From Sedimentibacter hydroxybenzoicus DSM 7310 (lineage in GTDB: Bacteria > Bacillota > Clostridia > Tissierellales > Sedimentibacteraceae): a stretch of DNA of 64,000 nt. The first letter of the stretch is position 1. The number at the start of each line of letters is the position of its first letter. Below the pieces are notes generated by a model. That model made no database searches and was not told the origin of the DNA. It was given only the letters and a program-made list of their open reading frames with translations. A program made the position numbers and the translations under genes. Shown one piece after another: positions 1-8,388 of the stretch. The DNA is taken from positions 1 to 64,000 of the forward strand of contig NZ_JACBNQ010000008.1 in the NCBI RefSeq assembly GCF_013403245.1. Reading direction: 5' to 3'.

Positions 1-96
1 ACTTGAACTGGATCATATTTTTTTAAATTTAATCTTTCAATAGTTTAATTGTGAAACTCATTCATGCGTTTGTCGTGTTATTTATTGATATGATAG

Positions 97-125
97 TTGA
101 CATATGAAAGCTTATTGAATATAAT
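97..125 (+). promoter_or_regulatory. Promoter of the tyrS T-box transcript
   Basis: The -35 hexamer TTGACA (97-102) and the -10 hexamer TATAAT (120-125) both match the sigma-A consensus perfectly and are 17 bp apart. Transcription would start near 132 and give a leader of about 400 nt before tyrS. I see no gene in the first 96 bases. The match is direct; its use as a promoter is inferred. Confidence 0.8.
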
Positions 126-131
126 ACTAAT

Positions 132-470
132 TAATTAAATATTGTATAACTAAGAACTATGGTAAATATCATAGTTCGCAGTATAAGAAATAAAAGCTGC
201 GATAAGAATTAGTAGCAATCATGAATACAAACAGAAAGTTACCGGTTGATGAGAGGTGCCTTGGATATTGATTGTGAATACATCTTTGAGCTTTGCACCG
301 AACAGTTTTTTAGTAGGCTGCAACGGGAAATAACACCCGTTATAGTGTTAGAGTATCTCATTTAATAAATGACGTACTTAATAAGGTGAGCAATGTGAGT
401 TGCTTGCAAATATAAGGTGGTAACACGAAATGATATCTCGTCCTTTTGGAAACAAAAGGGCGAGTTTTTT
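132..470 (+). promoter_or_regulatory. T-box riboswitch (tRNA-Tyr sensing leader)
   Basis: This untranslated leader senses uncharged tRNA and lets transcription continue into tyrS when tyrosyl-tRNA is low. The T-box sequence AAGGTGGTAACACG lies at 414-427, directly before a terminator hairpin, which is the class hallmark. The likely specifier is the tyrosine codon UAC at 279-281 in the context GAAUACAUC, on the 3' side of Stem I. An AG-rich GATGAGAGG element lies upstream of it. The T-box and terminator are seen directly; the specifier choice is inferred from its position and from the downstream gene. Confidence 0.9.
437..470 (+). terminator. T-box regulated terminator
   Basis: The stem CTCG-T-CCTTTT pairs with AAAAGG-G-CGAG around a short loop and is followed by six T residues. 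In the induced state the T-box sequence just upstream would pair with tRNA and form the competing antiterminator. Confidence 0.85.
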
Positions 471-534
471 ATTATCGGCTTTTCTTCTTATACCTCATAA
501 ATATTGAATAAAATATTTCAAGGAGATGTTAATT

Positions 535-1746
535 ATGTTAAAACCAGAAGAACAAATGCAGATTATCTCAAAAGGTGCGCACACCATAGTAAATGAGGAA
601 GAGTTGCTTTTAAAGCTCAACAAATCTTTCGACAGAAATATACCGCTCTCAATCAAATTAGGACTTGACCCATCTGCGCCGGATATACATTTAGGCCACG
701 CGGTTGTACTCCGTAAAATTAAACAACTGCAGGATTTAGGTCATCACGTAGTAATTATTGTGGGTGATTTTACGGGAAAAATCGGTGACCCCACCGGAAA
801 GTCAAAGGGAAGAATTGCTCTCACAAATGAGCAGGTTCAGAAAAATTCGATAACTTATTGTGAACAAATTTTTAAGATATTGGATAAAGATAAGACTGAA
901 GTTCGCTTTAACAGCGAGTGGCTTTCTAAACTCAATTTTGAGGACGTAATTAGGCTTGCCTCTACTACGACCGTTGCGAGAATTATGGAACGAGACGATT
1001 TCAAAAAAAGGTATGAAAACCAAACTCCGATAGGAATTCATGAGTTTTTCTACCCATTGATGCAAGCATATGATTCTATTACGCTTAATTCAGATGTAGA
1101 ATTGGGAGGCACTGACCAGACTTTTAATATATTAATGGGCAGAACTCTGCAAAAAGCATTAAATCAAGAACCGCAGATTGCTATATTCATGCCTATTCTT
1201 GAAGGTTTAGACGGTATAGAAAAAATGAGCAAGAGCCTTGGAAATTATATAGGTATTAATGAACCCGCCGAAGTAATGTTTAAGAAAGTAATGGAGATTC
1301 CCGACACTCTTATCATCAGATATTTTGAACTTGCAACGGATGAACACCCGAGTGAAATAAAAGGGATAAAGGAAAATCTCGATCACGGAGCAAATCCAAA
1401 GGATATTAAATACCGTTTGGCCGAAATCATAACTTCACTTTACCATGCACCTGATGATGTGGAAAGGGCAATTGAATACTATGATACTGCTTTTTGTAAA
1501 AAATCCATTCCTGACAATATCCCTGAGATTTTTATAAATGAAGAAACTATCAACGATATTATTATACAACTGATAAAAATGGATTATATTAAAAGCAAAA
1601 ATGATTTTATCAGATTAGTGAAACAGGGCGGCATTCAGTTAAATGGGAGCAAGCTTTCACTACATGAAACCGATCGAATTATTAACCATGATGATGTGAT
1701 TAAAATCGGGAAAAAGCGTTTTGTAAAATTCATTAAAGATATTTAA
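535..1746 (+). CDS. tyrS: Tyrosyl-tRNA synthetase
   Basis: This cytoplasmic class I enzyme activates tyrosine with ATP and charges tRNA-Tyr. The 403-residue protein shows the HIGH-type motif HLGH near residue 50, the KMSKS motif near residue 230 ([10 protein letters not shown]) and a C-terminal S4-like RNA-binding domain (about 340-403). A longer reading from an ATG at 526 would overlap the ribosome binding site AAGGAG (520-525). The ATG at 535, with nine bases of spacing, is therefore the better start. The gene stands alone behind its T-box leader and ends at a strong hairpin. Sequence around [14 protein letters not shown] looks like the TyrZ-type subclass, which is a less certain point. Confidence 0.97.
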   Translation: MLKPEEQMQIISKGAHTIVNEEELLLKLNKSFDRNIPLSIKLGLDPSAPDIHLGHAVVLRKIKQLQDLGHHVVIIVGDFTGKIGDPTGKSKGRIALTNEQVQKNSITYCEQIFKILDKDKTEVRFNSEWLSKLNFEDVIRLASTTTVARIMERDDFKKRYENQTPIGIHEFFYPLMQAYDSITLNSDVELGGTDQTFNILMGRTLQKALNQEPQIAIFMPILEGLDGIEKMSKSLGNYIGINEPAEVMFKKVMEIPDTLIIRYFELATDEHPSEIKGIKENLDHGANPKDIKYRLAEIITSLYHAPDDVERAIEYYDTAFCKKSIPDNIPEIFINEETINDIIIQLIKMDYIKSKNDFIRLVKQGGIQLNGSKLSLHETDRIINHDDVIKIGKKRFVKFIKDI

Positions 1747-1764
1747 GGTATAACCTAAATATAT

Positions 1765-1792
1765 AAAAAATAGCGCCGGAGCGCTATTTTTT
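1765..1792. terminator. Terminator after tyrS, possibly bidirectional
   Basis: AAAAAATAGCGC and GCGCTATTTTTT form a perfect 12-bp stem around the loop CGGA. The A and T tracts at both ends allow use by tyrS on plus and by the folA operon on minus. Confidence 0.85.
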
Positions 1793-1880
1793 ATATATTT
1801 TCATCTAATTTTTCTTTAAAATTAATAAGATTTAAGTGATTTTCTTCGGGTATTTCGAATATATAATGCTTTAATTTCAT
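1791..1880 (-). CDS. Possible 29-residue ORF downstream of folA
   Basis: A short frame starts MKLKHYIFEIP and ends KEKLDENI just before the shared terminator. It follows folA closely and has a plausible mix of charged and hydrophobic residues. Against it, no good ribosome binding site lies next to the ATG; the nearest AGGAG is about 14 bases upstream. I do not recognise the sequence. It may be a chance frame in the 3' untranslated region. Confidence 0.2.
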   Translation of the reverse strand: MKLKHYIFEIPEENHLNLINFKEKLDENI

Positions 1881-1886
1881 ATCCCA

Positions 1887-2411
1887 TTAATGTTCTCCTG
1901 TCTGCACATCTATTTTCCTTACTTCTTTGTTTTTATATGTATTAAATGTAAATTTTAAACCATTATTTTCGTGTATTTCTGATGCGTAAGATAAATACCA
2001 ATTTTCATCAGAATCAAAGTTATGTAAAAATGTATCGGCATTTTCGATTGCATCAACCTTAGTTATTAGCGCCTCACTGCAATATGGATATAAATCATTG
2101 TAAATTTTGCCGCCTCCTATTACGAACACATCATCATCTTCGTGGTTTTTAAGCTCTTCAAACAATTCATCAAATGAATTTACAACTATGCAGTCATCTT
2201 CTTTAAAATCCTTGTCTGTTGTAAGCACTATATTTGTTCTGTTTTTTAATGGTTTGCCTCCAGGGAAAGACAGTAATGTTTTCCTGCCCATTACCACTAC
2301 CTTATTCATGGTTGTATTTTTGAAAAAAGCCATATCATCAGGTAAGCTAAACAATAAATTTCCTTGATAACCGATTGCCCAATTTTTTGCTACTGCAACT
2401 ATTAATTTCAT
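1887..2411 (-). CDS. folA: Dihydrofolate reductase
   Basis: The enzyme reduces dihydrofolate to tetrahydrofolate with NADPH and so regenerates the cofactor oxidised by thymidylate synthase. The 174-residue protein has the family start MKLIVAVAKNWAIGYQGNLL, the acidic active-site residue in LPDDMAFFK, the NADPH-binding VVMGRKT near residue 40 and FVIGGGKIYND near residue 97. A GAGGAG ribosome binding site precedes the ATG. It lies 11 bases behind thyA and is surely co-transcribed with it, a common pairing. The last 15 residues extend slightly past the usual family end. Confidence 0.96.
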   Translation of the reverse strand: MKLIVAVAKNWAIGYQGNLLFSLPDDMAFFKNTTMNKVVVMGRKTLLSFPGGKPLKNRTNIVLTTDKDFKEDDCIVVNSFDELFEELKNHEDDDVFVIGGGKIYNDLYPYCSEALITKVDAIENADTFLHNFDSDENWYLSYASEIHENNGLKFTFNTYKNKEVRKIDVQTGEH

Positions 2412-2422
2412 ATACTACTCCT

Positions 2423-3253
2423 CTACACCGCTATCGGAACTTTAACCTTAAAAGGATTAAATTCATAATTAGATAATTTAAAGCTATCCACTGCAAATTT
2501 GTAAAAATCAACAACATTTTTATCAATTATCAAAGTTGGCGCTTCATGCTCTTTTTGTTCTATAAGCTCTTCTATTATTGGAACATGTCTGTCGTATATA
2601 TGCGCATCTGCTATAACATGCACTAATTCCCCTGCTGTCAAACCACTTATCTGTGCCATCATATGTACTAAAATTGAATATTGAACTACATTCCAGTTGT
2701 TAGCGGCCAATATATCCTGTGAACGCTGATTTAATATGGCATTTAGCTTATTGCCTGATACATTAAATGTCATGCTGTAAGCGCACGGGTATAGGTGCAT
2801 TTCGTGAAGATCTTGAAAATTATATATGTTAGTCATGATTCTTCTGCTTGCCGGGTTGTTTTTTAAATCATAAATTACTCTGTCTACCTGATCAAACTCC
2901 CCTTCTTTGTATTTATGCTTAATGCTTAGCTGATACCCGTATGCCTTTCCTATAGAGCCGCCTTCATCTGCCCAAGAATTCCAAATACTGCTGTTTAAAT
3001 CATTAACGTTATTAGATTTTTTCTGCCATATCCACAGCAATTCGTCAACTGCAGCATTAAAATTTGTTTTTCTTAGAGTCAATATGGGAAAGCTTTCCTG
3101 TAAGTCATATCTGTTAACTATGCCAAATTTCTTAATCGTGTGAGCCGGAGTTCCATCCTCCCATTTAGGTCTTACATCATAATCAGTATCCCAAACACCA
3201 TTTGCAAGTATATCCTTGCACATATTTATAAATAATTTATCTGCTGTACTCAT
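2423..3253 (-). CDS. thyA: Thymidylate synthase, phi3T/ThyA-like type
   Basis: The enzyme methylates dUMP to dTMP using methylene-tetrahydrofolate and releases dihydrofolate for FolA. The catalytic cysteine is in LYPCAYSMTF, where most ThyA proteins have LPPCH. The phosphate-binding QRSQDI follows. Stretches such as YDVRPKWEDGTPAHT, ELLWIWQKKSN and NVNDLN resemble the Bacillus subtilis ThyA/phage phi3T type rather than the commoner ThyB type (from memory of those families). A reading from further upstream is possible, but the ATG used here has GCGGAGGA seven bases away. The protein is 276 residues long and is the first gene of the thyA-folA operon. Confidence 0.94.
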   Translation of the reverse strand: MSTADKLFINMCKDILANGVWDTDYDVRPKWEDGTPAHTIKKFGIVNRYDLQESFPILTLRKTNFNAAVDELLWIWQKKSNNVNDLNSSIWNSWADEGGSIGKAYGYQLSIKHKYKEGEFDQVDRVIYDLKNNPASRRIMTNIYNFQDLHEMHLYPCAYSMTFNVSGNKLNAILNQRSQDILAANNWNVVQYSILVHMMAQISGLTAGELVHVIADAHIYDRHVPIIEELIEQKEHEAPTLIIDKNVVDFYKFAVDSFKLSNYEFNPFKVKVPIAV

Positions 3254-3283
3254 TAGTCCTCCGCAACAATTATATAATATATA

Positions 3284-3312
3284 ATTATATATTATCCACC
3301 CAACCAATACAA
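3284..3312 (-). promoter_or_regulatory. thyA-folA promoter
   Basis: On the minus strand TTGTAT (3307-3312) and TATAAT (3284-3289) are separated by 17 bp. The start point would fall about 24 bases before the thyA start codon. Confidence 0.55.
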
Positions 3313-3323
3313 GCTAATAATAT

Positions 3324-3386
3324 GCAGACAACCCAAATCTTTTAATTTGCCTTTGTGTTGTCCGCTTATAATGTAAGTACAAAAAG
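3324..3386. repeat. Family 3 hairpin repeat with TGTAAGTA tail
   Basis: GCAGACAAC...GTTGTCCGC and CAAAT...ATTTG form an imperfect hairpin. It is followed by TTATAATGTAAGTACAAAAAG. The same hairpin plus tail recurs near 22.7 kb and 30.4 kb. A further inverted repeat, GTCATTC (3390-3396) with GAATGAC (3437-3443) followed by seven T residues after GA, completes the gap before the next gene. Confidence 0.6.
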
Positions 3387-3468
3387 AATGTCATTCTGAG
3401 AACAGCTAATTCGTTAAAATTATCAACAGTGTCTCCGAATGACGATTTTTTTATCTTTGTAACCATAT

Positions 3469-3663
3469 TTATTTCATAGAATTCTGGTTTATAAAATTCT
3501 TTATTTGCATTTTTTGTTCAAAGCCTTTTACTCTCATTGCTTCAGATTCTTCACTTTCAAAGTTTTTAAAGTATATGGACATTTCTCCGTCCTTAATATC
3601 ATCGTATCTTATGCACCTGAAGCCGTTATCGTACATTTCTTTTATTTTCTCAAATTCGTTCAT
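3469..3663 (-). CDS. Small hypothetical protein, 64 aa
   Basis: I do not recognise this gene. It encodes a charged, soluble 64-residue protein starting MNEFEKIKEMYDNGFRC, with no membrane segment or signal peptide. The start has a good ribosome binding site (AAGGGGAGAG) and the frame is clean, so it is probably real. It stands alone between the HAD gene terminator and a family 3 repeat. The central KDGEMSIYFKNFESEESEA is acidic. No function is proposed. Confidence 0.6.
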   Translation of the reverse strand: MNEFEKIKEMYDNGFRCIRYDDIKDGEMSIYFKNFESEESEAMRVKGFEQKMQIKNFINQNSMK

Positions 3664-3731
3664 AATACTCTCCCCTTACGTTATATATACATAATATTCC
3701 CTGTTTATACTAAATTATGACTAAATTTGAG

Positions 3732-3767
3732 AAAAAAATATCCTATGAATTACAAAAGCAATTCATA
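3732..3767 (-). terminator. Terminator of the HAD phosphatase gene
   Basis: TATGAATT and AATTCATA form an 8-bp stem with an 8-nt loop. On the minus strand it is followed within six bases by seven T residues, just after the stop codon of the HAD gene. Confidence 0.75.
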
Positions 3768-3773
3768 AGACTG

Positions 3774-4538
3774 TTAAGCTGTCCATAATTCTCTCGTTTC
3801 ATAGCTTTCTTCATCCAAAGAACATAGAACTTCATTATCAAAAAGCGAATTTACAGAAGGTATTATCACATCGCCGATATCCTTCAAATTAATTTTGCAA
3901 CTTACTCCGGATAAAACACCTACACCTATGGCACCTGAATTTTTTGCAAACATCATATCGTAATATGAATCTCCAACTATTGCAACTTCTTCAGGATTGA
4001 GTCCATACATGCTGCAAAATCTTTCACATGCATCATTATGAGGTTTTAATTTCATAACTCCGTCATTAGAGCCGATAAAATCAAAACAATCATGCAAGCT
4101 TAATTTATTGATCATATGCATTGCCGACTGATATGAATCTGCCGTTGCAAGACCCATTTTAATACCTTTAGAGCTTAAATGCTCATACAGAGCTCTTATA
4201 TCGGTTAACGGTTTAAATTCAATGTCTTCTCTTAAACCTTCTCCTCTGATGAGCTCTACTACATGCTTCTGAAATGGCGCTAACTCTATATTTTTGTATT
4301 TACTCAATACAAAATGAAGCTCTGCCGCTACATCCTCATGTGATCTGTTTGCCAATGCTCCAAATGGTTCAGCGACATTTCCTTTTATACCGATAGATTT
4401 TTTAAGCTCGTTAAAAATATTATCGTCTTCTATGCAATATTCTTTCATTAACTTTTTAATTGTATTAACTGACGCATCTATCCATAATGAGAAATCTATC
4501 AAGGTTCCATCCTTATCAAACAATATTCCTTTTATCAT
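3774..4538 (-). CDS. HAD-superfamily phosphatase, Gph-like
   Basis: This is a haloacid-dehalogenase-type hydrolase, probably a cytoplasmic phosphatase of small phosphorylated metabolites. The nucleophile motif I is FDKDGTLID near the N-terminus. The motif II threonine is in GLATADSY, the motif III lysine in LKPHNDA, and the motif IV acid pair in VGDSYYDMM. The length of about 254 residues and the alpha-helical cap after motif I fit subfamily I (phosphoglycolate phosphatase-like). An upstream in-frame ATG would run through a repeat; the start used has AAGGAGG seven bases away, and a second ATG one codon upstream is also possible. The substrate cannot be told from the sequence. Confidence 0.85.
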   Translation of the reverse strand: MIKGILFDKDGTLIDFSLWIDASVNTIKKLMKEYCIEDDNIFNELKKSIGIKGNVAEPFGALANRSHEDVAAELHFVLSKYKNIELAPFQKHVVELIRGEGLREDIEFKPLTDIRALYEHLSSKGIKMGLATADSYQSAMHMINKLSLHDCFDFIGSNDGVMKLKPHNDACERFCSMYGLNPEEVAIVGDSYYDMMFAKNSGAIGVGVLSGVSCKINLKDIGDVIIPSVNSLFDNEVLCSLDEESYETRELWTA

Positions 4539-4557
4539 CATTTCACCTCCTTTTGAC

Positions 4558-4615
4558 GGGGACATTCCTTTAAAGCTTCCTACGAAGACTTTCTCTACTT
4601 TAAAGGTGTGTCCCT
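4558..4615 (+). repeat. Family 1 hairpin repeat, copy A
   Basis: Arms GGGGACA (4558-4564) and TGTCCCT, internal loop TT/TG, and middle stem CCTTTAAAG/CTTTAAAGG around a 22-nt loop. It sits directly upstream of the HAD gene's ribosome binding site, between two divergent genes. The last arm base has changed from C to T. Confidence 0.8.
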
Positions 4616-4795
4616 CTTCCTTAAATAGTAATGTTAATTTGTAAAAATATAATAATCGTTTTGTAAAAATCATTACTTATACAGCATTTTAATTTAATTA
4701 TATTTAAGTATCCTTAAATTGTGATTAATTTAGATAAGAATAATTGCGCCATTATTGTAAATAATACCAATATCATAGAGAAAGGTTGTGTTTAT

Positions 4796-5437
4796 ATGCG
4801 GATACCAAGACATATAGGGCTTATACCTGACGGAAACAGAAGGTGGGCACAGGATAATGGTTTAAATAAACAGGATGGATATTATTATGGACTTAATCCC
4901 GGGCTTGCAGCCTTAAAATTAGCACAAGAATATGGTATTGATGAAATTACATATTACGGCTTTACCACCGATAACTGCAAAAGACCTAAAGTTCAAATCG
5001 AATCCTTTGTAAAAGCATGTGTGGATGCGATCAATATAATTGCCAAAGAAAATGTGTCACTCCTTGTTATTGGAAACACTAAATCATCTGTATTTCCAAA
5101 GGAATTATTAAAATATACCACAAGAACCAATATAGGAAACGGTGGAACAAAGGTTAACTTTCTGGTGAATTACGGCTGGGATTGGGATATATCAAAAATT
5201 AACGTAAATTCCTCCGATCGTAGAACAATTATGGATTGTCTTCACTCAAGAGATATTTCAAGAATCGACCTGATTTTAAGATGGGGCGGCAGAAAAAGAT
5301 TATCGGGATTCTTGCCGGTTCAATCTGTTTATTCAGATATTTATACAATTGATGATATGTGGCCTGATTTCACACCCGAGCAATTTCATAAAGCAATGAA
5401 ATGGTACAATGCTCAGGATGTAACATTGGGGGGATAA
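4796..5437 (+). CDS. Divergent undecaprenyl diphosphate synthase-family protein
   Basis: The protein belongs to the cis-prenyltransferase (UppS) family, which adds isopentenyl diphosphate units to an allylic primer at the membrane. It keeps the diphosphate-binding HIGLIPDGNRRWA at residues 5-17, GFTTDNCKRPK (equivalent to FSTENWKRP) and the C-terminal RWGGRKRLSGFLPVQSVYSD...WPDF block. With 213 residues it is shorter than the usual 240-260. It also has an unusual YGLNPG segment and lacks cdsA/dxr neighbours. It is therefore probably a second, divergent paralogue, not the main cell-wall enzyme. The start is an ATG with AAAGG ten bases upstream. Substrate and chain length are unknown. Confidence 0.8.
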   Translation: MRIPRHIGLIPDGNRRWAQDNGLNKQDGYYYGLNPGLAALKLAQEYGIDEITYYGFTTDNCKRPKVQIESFVKACVDAINIIAKENVSLLVIGNTKSSVFPKELLKYTTRTNIGNGGTKVNFLVNYGWDWDISKINVNSSDRRTIMDCLHSRDISRIDLILRWGGRKRLSGFLPVQSVYSDIYTIDDMWPDFTPEQFHKAMKWYNAQDVTLGG

Positions 5438-5445
5438 TCTCCCCC
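5428..5445. terminator. G/C hairpin over the uppS-like stop codon
   Basis: GGGGGA and TCCCCC can pair around the stop codon, in the 19-bp gap between two convergent genes. There is no T tract, so termination is only a possibility. Confidence 0.3.
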
Positions 5446-5456
5446 ATTCATTGCGT

Positions 5457-5744
5457 TTATGGTAACTCTATTATCTTTTCCTTTGATTGTCTGTACAGAA
5501 CAAATTTGTTGCCTATACTTTGTACATACTCAGCTCTGACTGCTTCCGCTATTTCGTTAGCAGTTTCCTTTGCCTCAAGCATACTGTTGTTTAATACGCT
5601 TATCTTAATCAATTCTCTGGCTGCTAACGCATCATCGATTTGCTTTATAACATTTTCTGTTACGCCGCCCTTGCCGATTTGCATTATAGAATCAATACCA
5701 TTAGCCATTGATTTCAAATAACTTCTTTGTTTTCCTGTTAACAT
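5457..5744 (-). CDS. yhbY: YhbY-type RNA-binding protein
   Basis: This is a small CRM-domain protein that associates with the pre-50S ribosomal subunit. The 95 residues start MLTGKQRSYLKSMANGI. They include the GxxG-like loop in QIGKGGVTENVIKQI and end in a beta strand (NKFVLYRQSK), as in the E. coli and Bacillus homologues. The start has GAGGAG seven bases upstream; longer readings would run into the repeat. It is probably co-transcribed behind obg, with two nested repeats between them. Confidence 0.92.
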   Translation of the reverse strand: MLTGKQRSYLKSMANGIDSIMQIGKGGVTENVIKQIDDALAARELIKISVLNNSMLEAKETANEIAEAVRAEYVQSIGNKFVLYRQSKEKIIELP

Positions 5745-5761
5745 TTCTATCTCCTCAATTT

Positions 5762-5875
5762 GGGGACATTCCCCTTTATCTTCAGTTCTAATCGGGGACA
5801 TTCCTTTAAAGCTTACTCCAAAGATTTTCCCAACTTTAAAGGTGTGTCCCCATACCTCTGTCGGGGTGTGTCCCC
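5762..5875 (+). repeat. Family 1 hairpin repeat, outer copy C (interrupted)
   Basis: The left half is GGGGACATTCCCC (from 5762) and the right half is GGGGTGTGTCCCC (to 5875). The halves are complementary with the usual TT/TG mismatch, and they are separated by a complete second copy. This looks like one repeat inserted into another. Confidence 0.7.
5794..5851 (+). repeat. Family 1 hairpin repeat, copy B (nested)
   Basis: The best-preserved copy: GGGGACA-TT-CCTTTAAAG, a 22-nt loop, then CTTTAAAGG-TG-TGTCCCC. All pairs outside the internal loop are canonical. It lies within copy C. Confidence 0.85.
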
Positions 5876-5882
5876 TTTCCTC

Positions 5883-7228
<1,346 letters not shown>

Positions 7229-7237
7229 TTTTACGTT

Positions 7238-7293
7238 GGGGACATTCCCTTAAGCATACTCCAAAGACTATCTATACTTAAGGGTGTGTCCCC
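7238..7293 (+). repeat. Family 1 hairpin repeat, copy E
   Basis: GGGGACA-TT-CCCTTAAG and CTTAAGGG-TG-TGTCCCC are perfectly complementary outside the TT/TG loop. It is in tandem with copy D, nine bases away, between rpmA and obg. The middle stem differs from copy B at paired positions. Confidence 0.85.
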
Positions 7294-7338
7294 TTTCCTA
7301 TTATACAAAAAACCTACCATTAAGGTAGGTACATTGCT

Positions 7339-7632
7339 TTATGCTTCTAATTCACAGGGATATACACTTACTTGCTTTCTTTGTTTGTCTTTTCTTTCGA
7401 ACTTAACTTTTCCGTCAACTTTTGCAAATAATGTATCATCACTTCCGATACCAACATTTAATCCCGGGTGAAGTTTAGTTCCTCTTTGTCTAACAAGAAT
7501 GTTTCCTGCCAATACAAACTGACCATCAGCTCTTTTAACTCCCAGCCTTTTAGAATTGCTGTCACGACCGTTTTTAGAGCTACCAACACCTTTTTTATGT
7601 GCGAATAACTGTAAATTTAATTTTAAAAACAT
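7339..7632 (-). CDS. rpmA: 50S ribosomal protein L27, with cleavable N-terminus
   Basis: L27 reaches the peptidyl-transferase centre with its N-terminal tail. The protein is 97 residues and begins [19 protein letters not shown]. The first nine or ten residues are the Firmicute extension that must be removed between F and A by the protease Prp before the tail can work. The prp gene is the next one upstream, two bases away, as expected. The rest, with [15 protein letters not shown], is typical. Confidence 0.97.
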   Translation of the reverse strand: MFLKLNLQLFAHKKGVGSSKNGRDSNSKRLGVKRADGQFVLAGNILVRQRGTKLHPGLNVGIGSDDTLFAKVDGKVKFERKDKQRKQVSVYPCELEA

Positions 7633-7634
7633 GT

Positions 7635-7964
7635 TTACACCTCCTCAAATTTAAGTGTAATATATTGACTGTAATCTGCCAGTAATAATTCTATACCTAC
7701 TACGAAGCTTCTATATATTACATCAGTTTTATCATTGTTTTTTAATGTTCTGACACTCATCAGACCAATGTCCTCATCAACCTCATAACTTATATCTTCC
7801 GGTTCAATACCTGCAACTAAGTTAATTGAGTTAAGAACTGTATACGATAAAATGGAAACTGATGCACATACTATGTCTAATCCTTCTTCGGCGTATCCTG
7901 AATGTCCTTCAACTATAAAACCGCTTATTTCTTCCTTGGTTCTATATACAGAAACTGTAATCAT
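7635..7964 (-). CDS. prp: Ribosomal-processing cysteine protease Prp
   Basis: Prp cuts the N-terminal extension from L27. The 109-residue protein carries the catalytic histidine in [11 protein letters not shown] (about residue 21) and the cysteine in [10 protein letters not shown] (about residue 33), the two invariant residues of the YsxB/Prp family. It lies between rplU and rpmA with gaps of two bases, so the three genes are translated from one message. No reason to doubt the start, which gives [11 protein letters not shown]. Confidence 0.95.
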   Translation of the reverse strand: MITVSVYRTKEEISGFIVEGHSGYAEEGLDIVCASVSILSYTVLNSINLVAGIEPEDISYEVDEDIGLMSVRTLKNNDKTDVIYRSFVVGIELLLADYSQYITLKFEEV

Positions 7965-7966
7965 AA

Positions 7967-8278
7967 TTATCCAACTATTTTCTCAATTTTAATTTGAGTA
8001 TATGGTTGACGATGACCTTGTTTCTTTCTGTAGTCTTTCTTAGCTTTATACTTAAAAATTATAATTTTCTTAGCCTTTCCTTGGTTTTCAACCAAGCCTT
8101 CAACTACAGCTCCGTCAACATATGGTTTTCCAACGTTTAATTTTCCTTCTTCAGCAACAAGTAAAACTTTATCGAATTTTACCTGTTCACCATCAGCTAT
8201 GTTAAGTTTTTCAACTCTTATAACATCGCCTTCCTGTACTCTATATTGTTTTCCACCAGTTTCAATGATTGCGTACAT
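7967..8278 (-). CDS. rplU: 50S ribosomal protein L21
   Basis: L21 binds 23S rRNA domain near L20. The 103-residue protein starts [18 protein letters not shown] and ends with the basic [20 protein letters not shown] ten-residue longer reading (MARLGRGG...) is possible, but it falls in the leader RNA and its ribosome binding site; the ATG used has AGGAGG seven bases upstream. It is first in the rplU-prp-rpmA-obg unit. Confidence 0.97.
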   Translation of the reverse strand: MYAIIETGGKQYRVQEGDVIRVEKLNIADGEQVKFDKVLLVAEEGKLNVGKPYVDGAVVEGLVENQGKAKKIIIFKYKAKKDYRKKQGHRQPYTQIKIEKIVG

Positions 8279-8353
8279 AAAATTACCTCCTCTTCCCAGT
8301 CTCGCCATTGCAGGTACTTTACAGTTTTAACCTGATCCGCGCGGCTCTTGCAA
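8279..8353 (-). promoter_or_regulatory. L21 leader RNA
   Basis: The leader of rplU is GC-rich compared with its surroundings. It contains GCAAGAGCCGCGCGG, CAGGT and GCAATGGCGAGACTGGG ahead of the ribosome binding site, resembling the known Firmicute L21 leader (Rfam class), presumed to mediate autoregulation. The assignment is from memory of that class and its position; a covariance search would settle it. Confidence 0.6.
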
Positions 8354-8359
8354 ATATAG

Positions 8360-8388
8360 ATTTTAACAAATTATAATACATTTGTCAA
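8360..8388 (-). promoter_or_regulatory. rplU operon promoter
   Basis: On the minus strand TTGACA (8383-8388) and TAAAAT (8360-8365) are 17 bp apart. The -35 box begins at the base next to the stop codon of rng. Confidence 0.75.

Noticed and set aside
526-534. An ATG in frame upstream of tyrS.
   Set aside because: It overlaps the ribosome binding site AAGGAGATG itself; the ATG at 535 has correct spacing.
3390-3450. GTCATTC...GAATGAC followed by T residues, as a possible terminator on the plus strand.
   Set aside because: No plus-strand gene ends here and the loop is 40 nt; it looks like a decayed repeat related to the CATCCTGAGCG type after upp.
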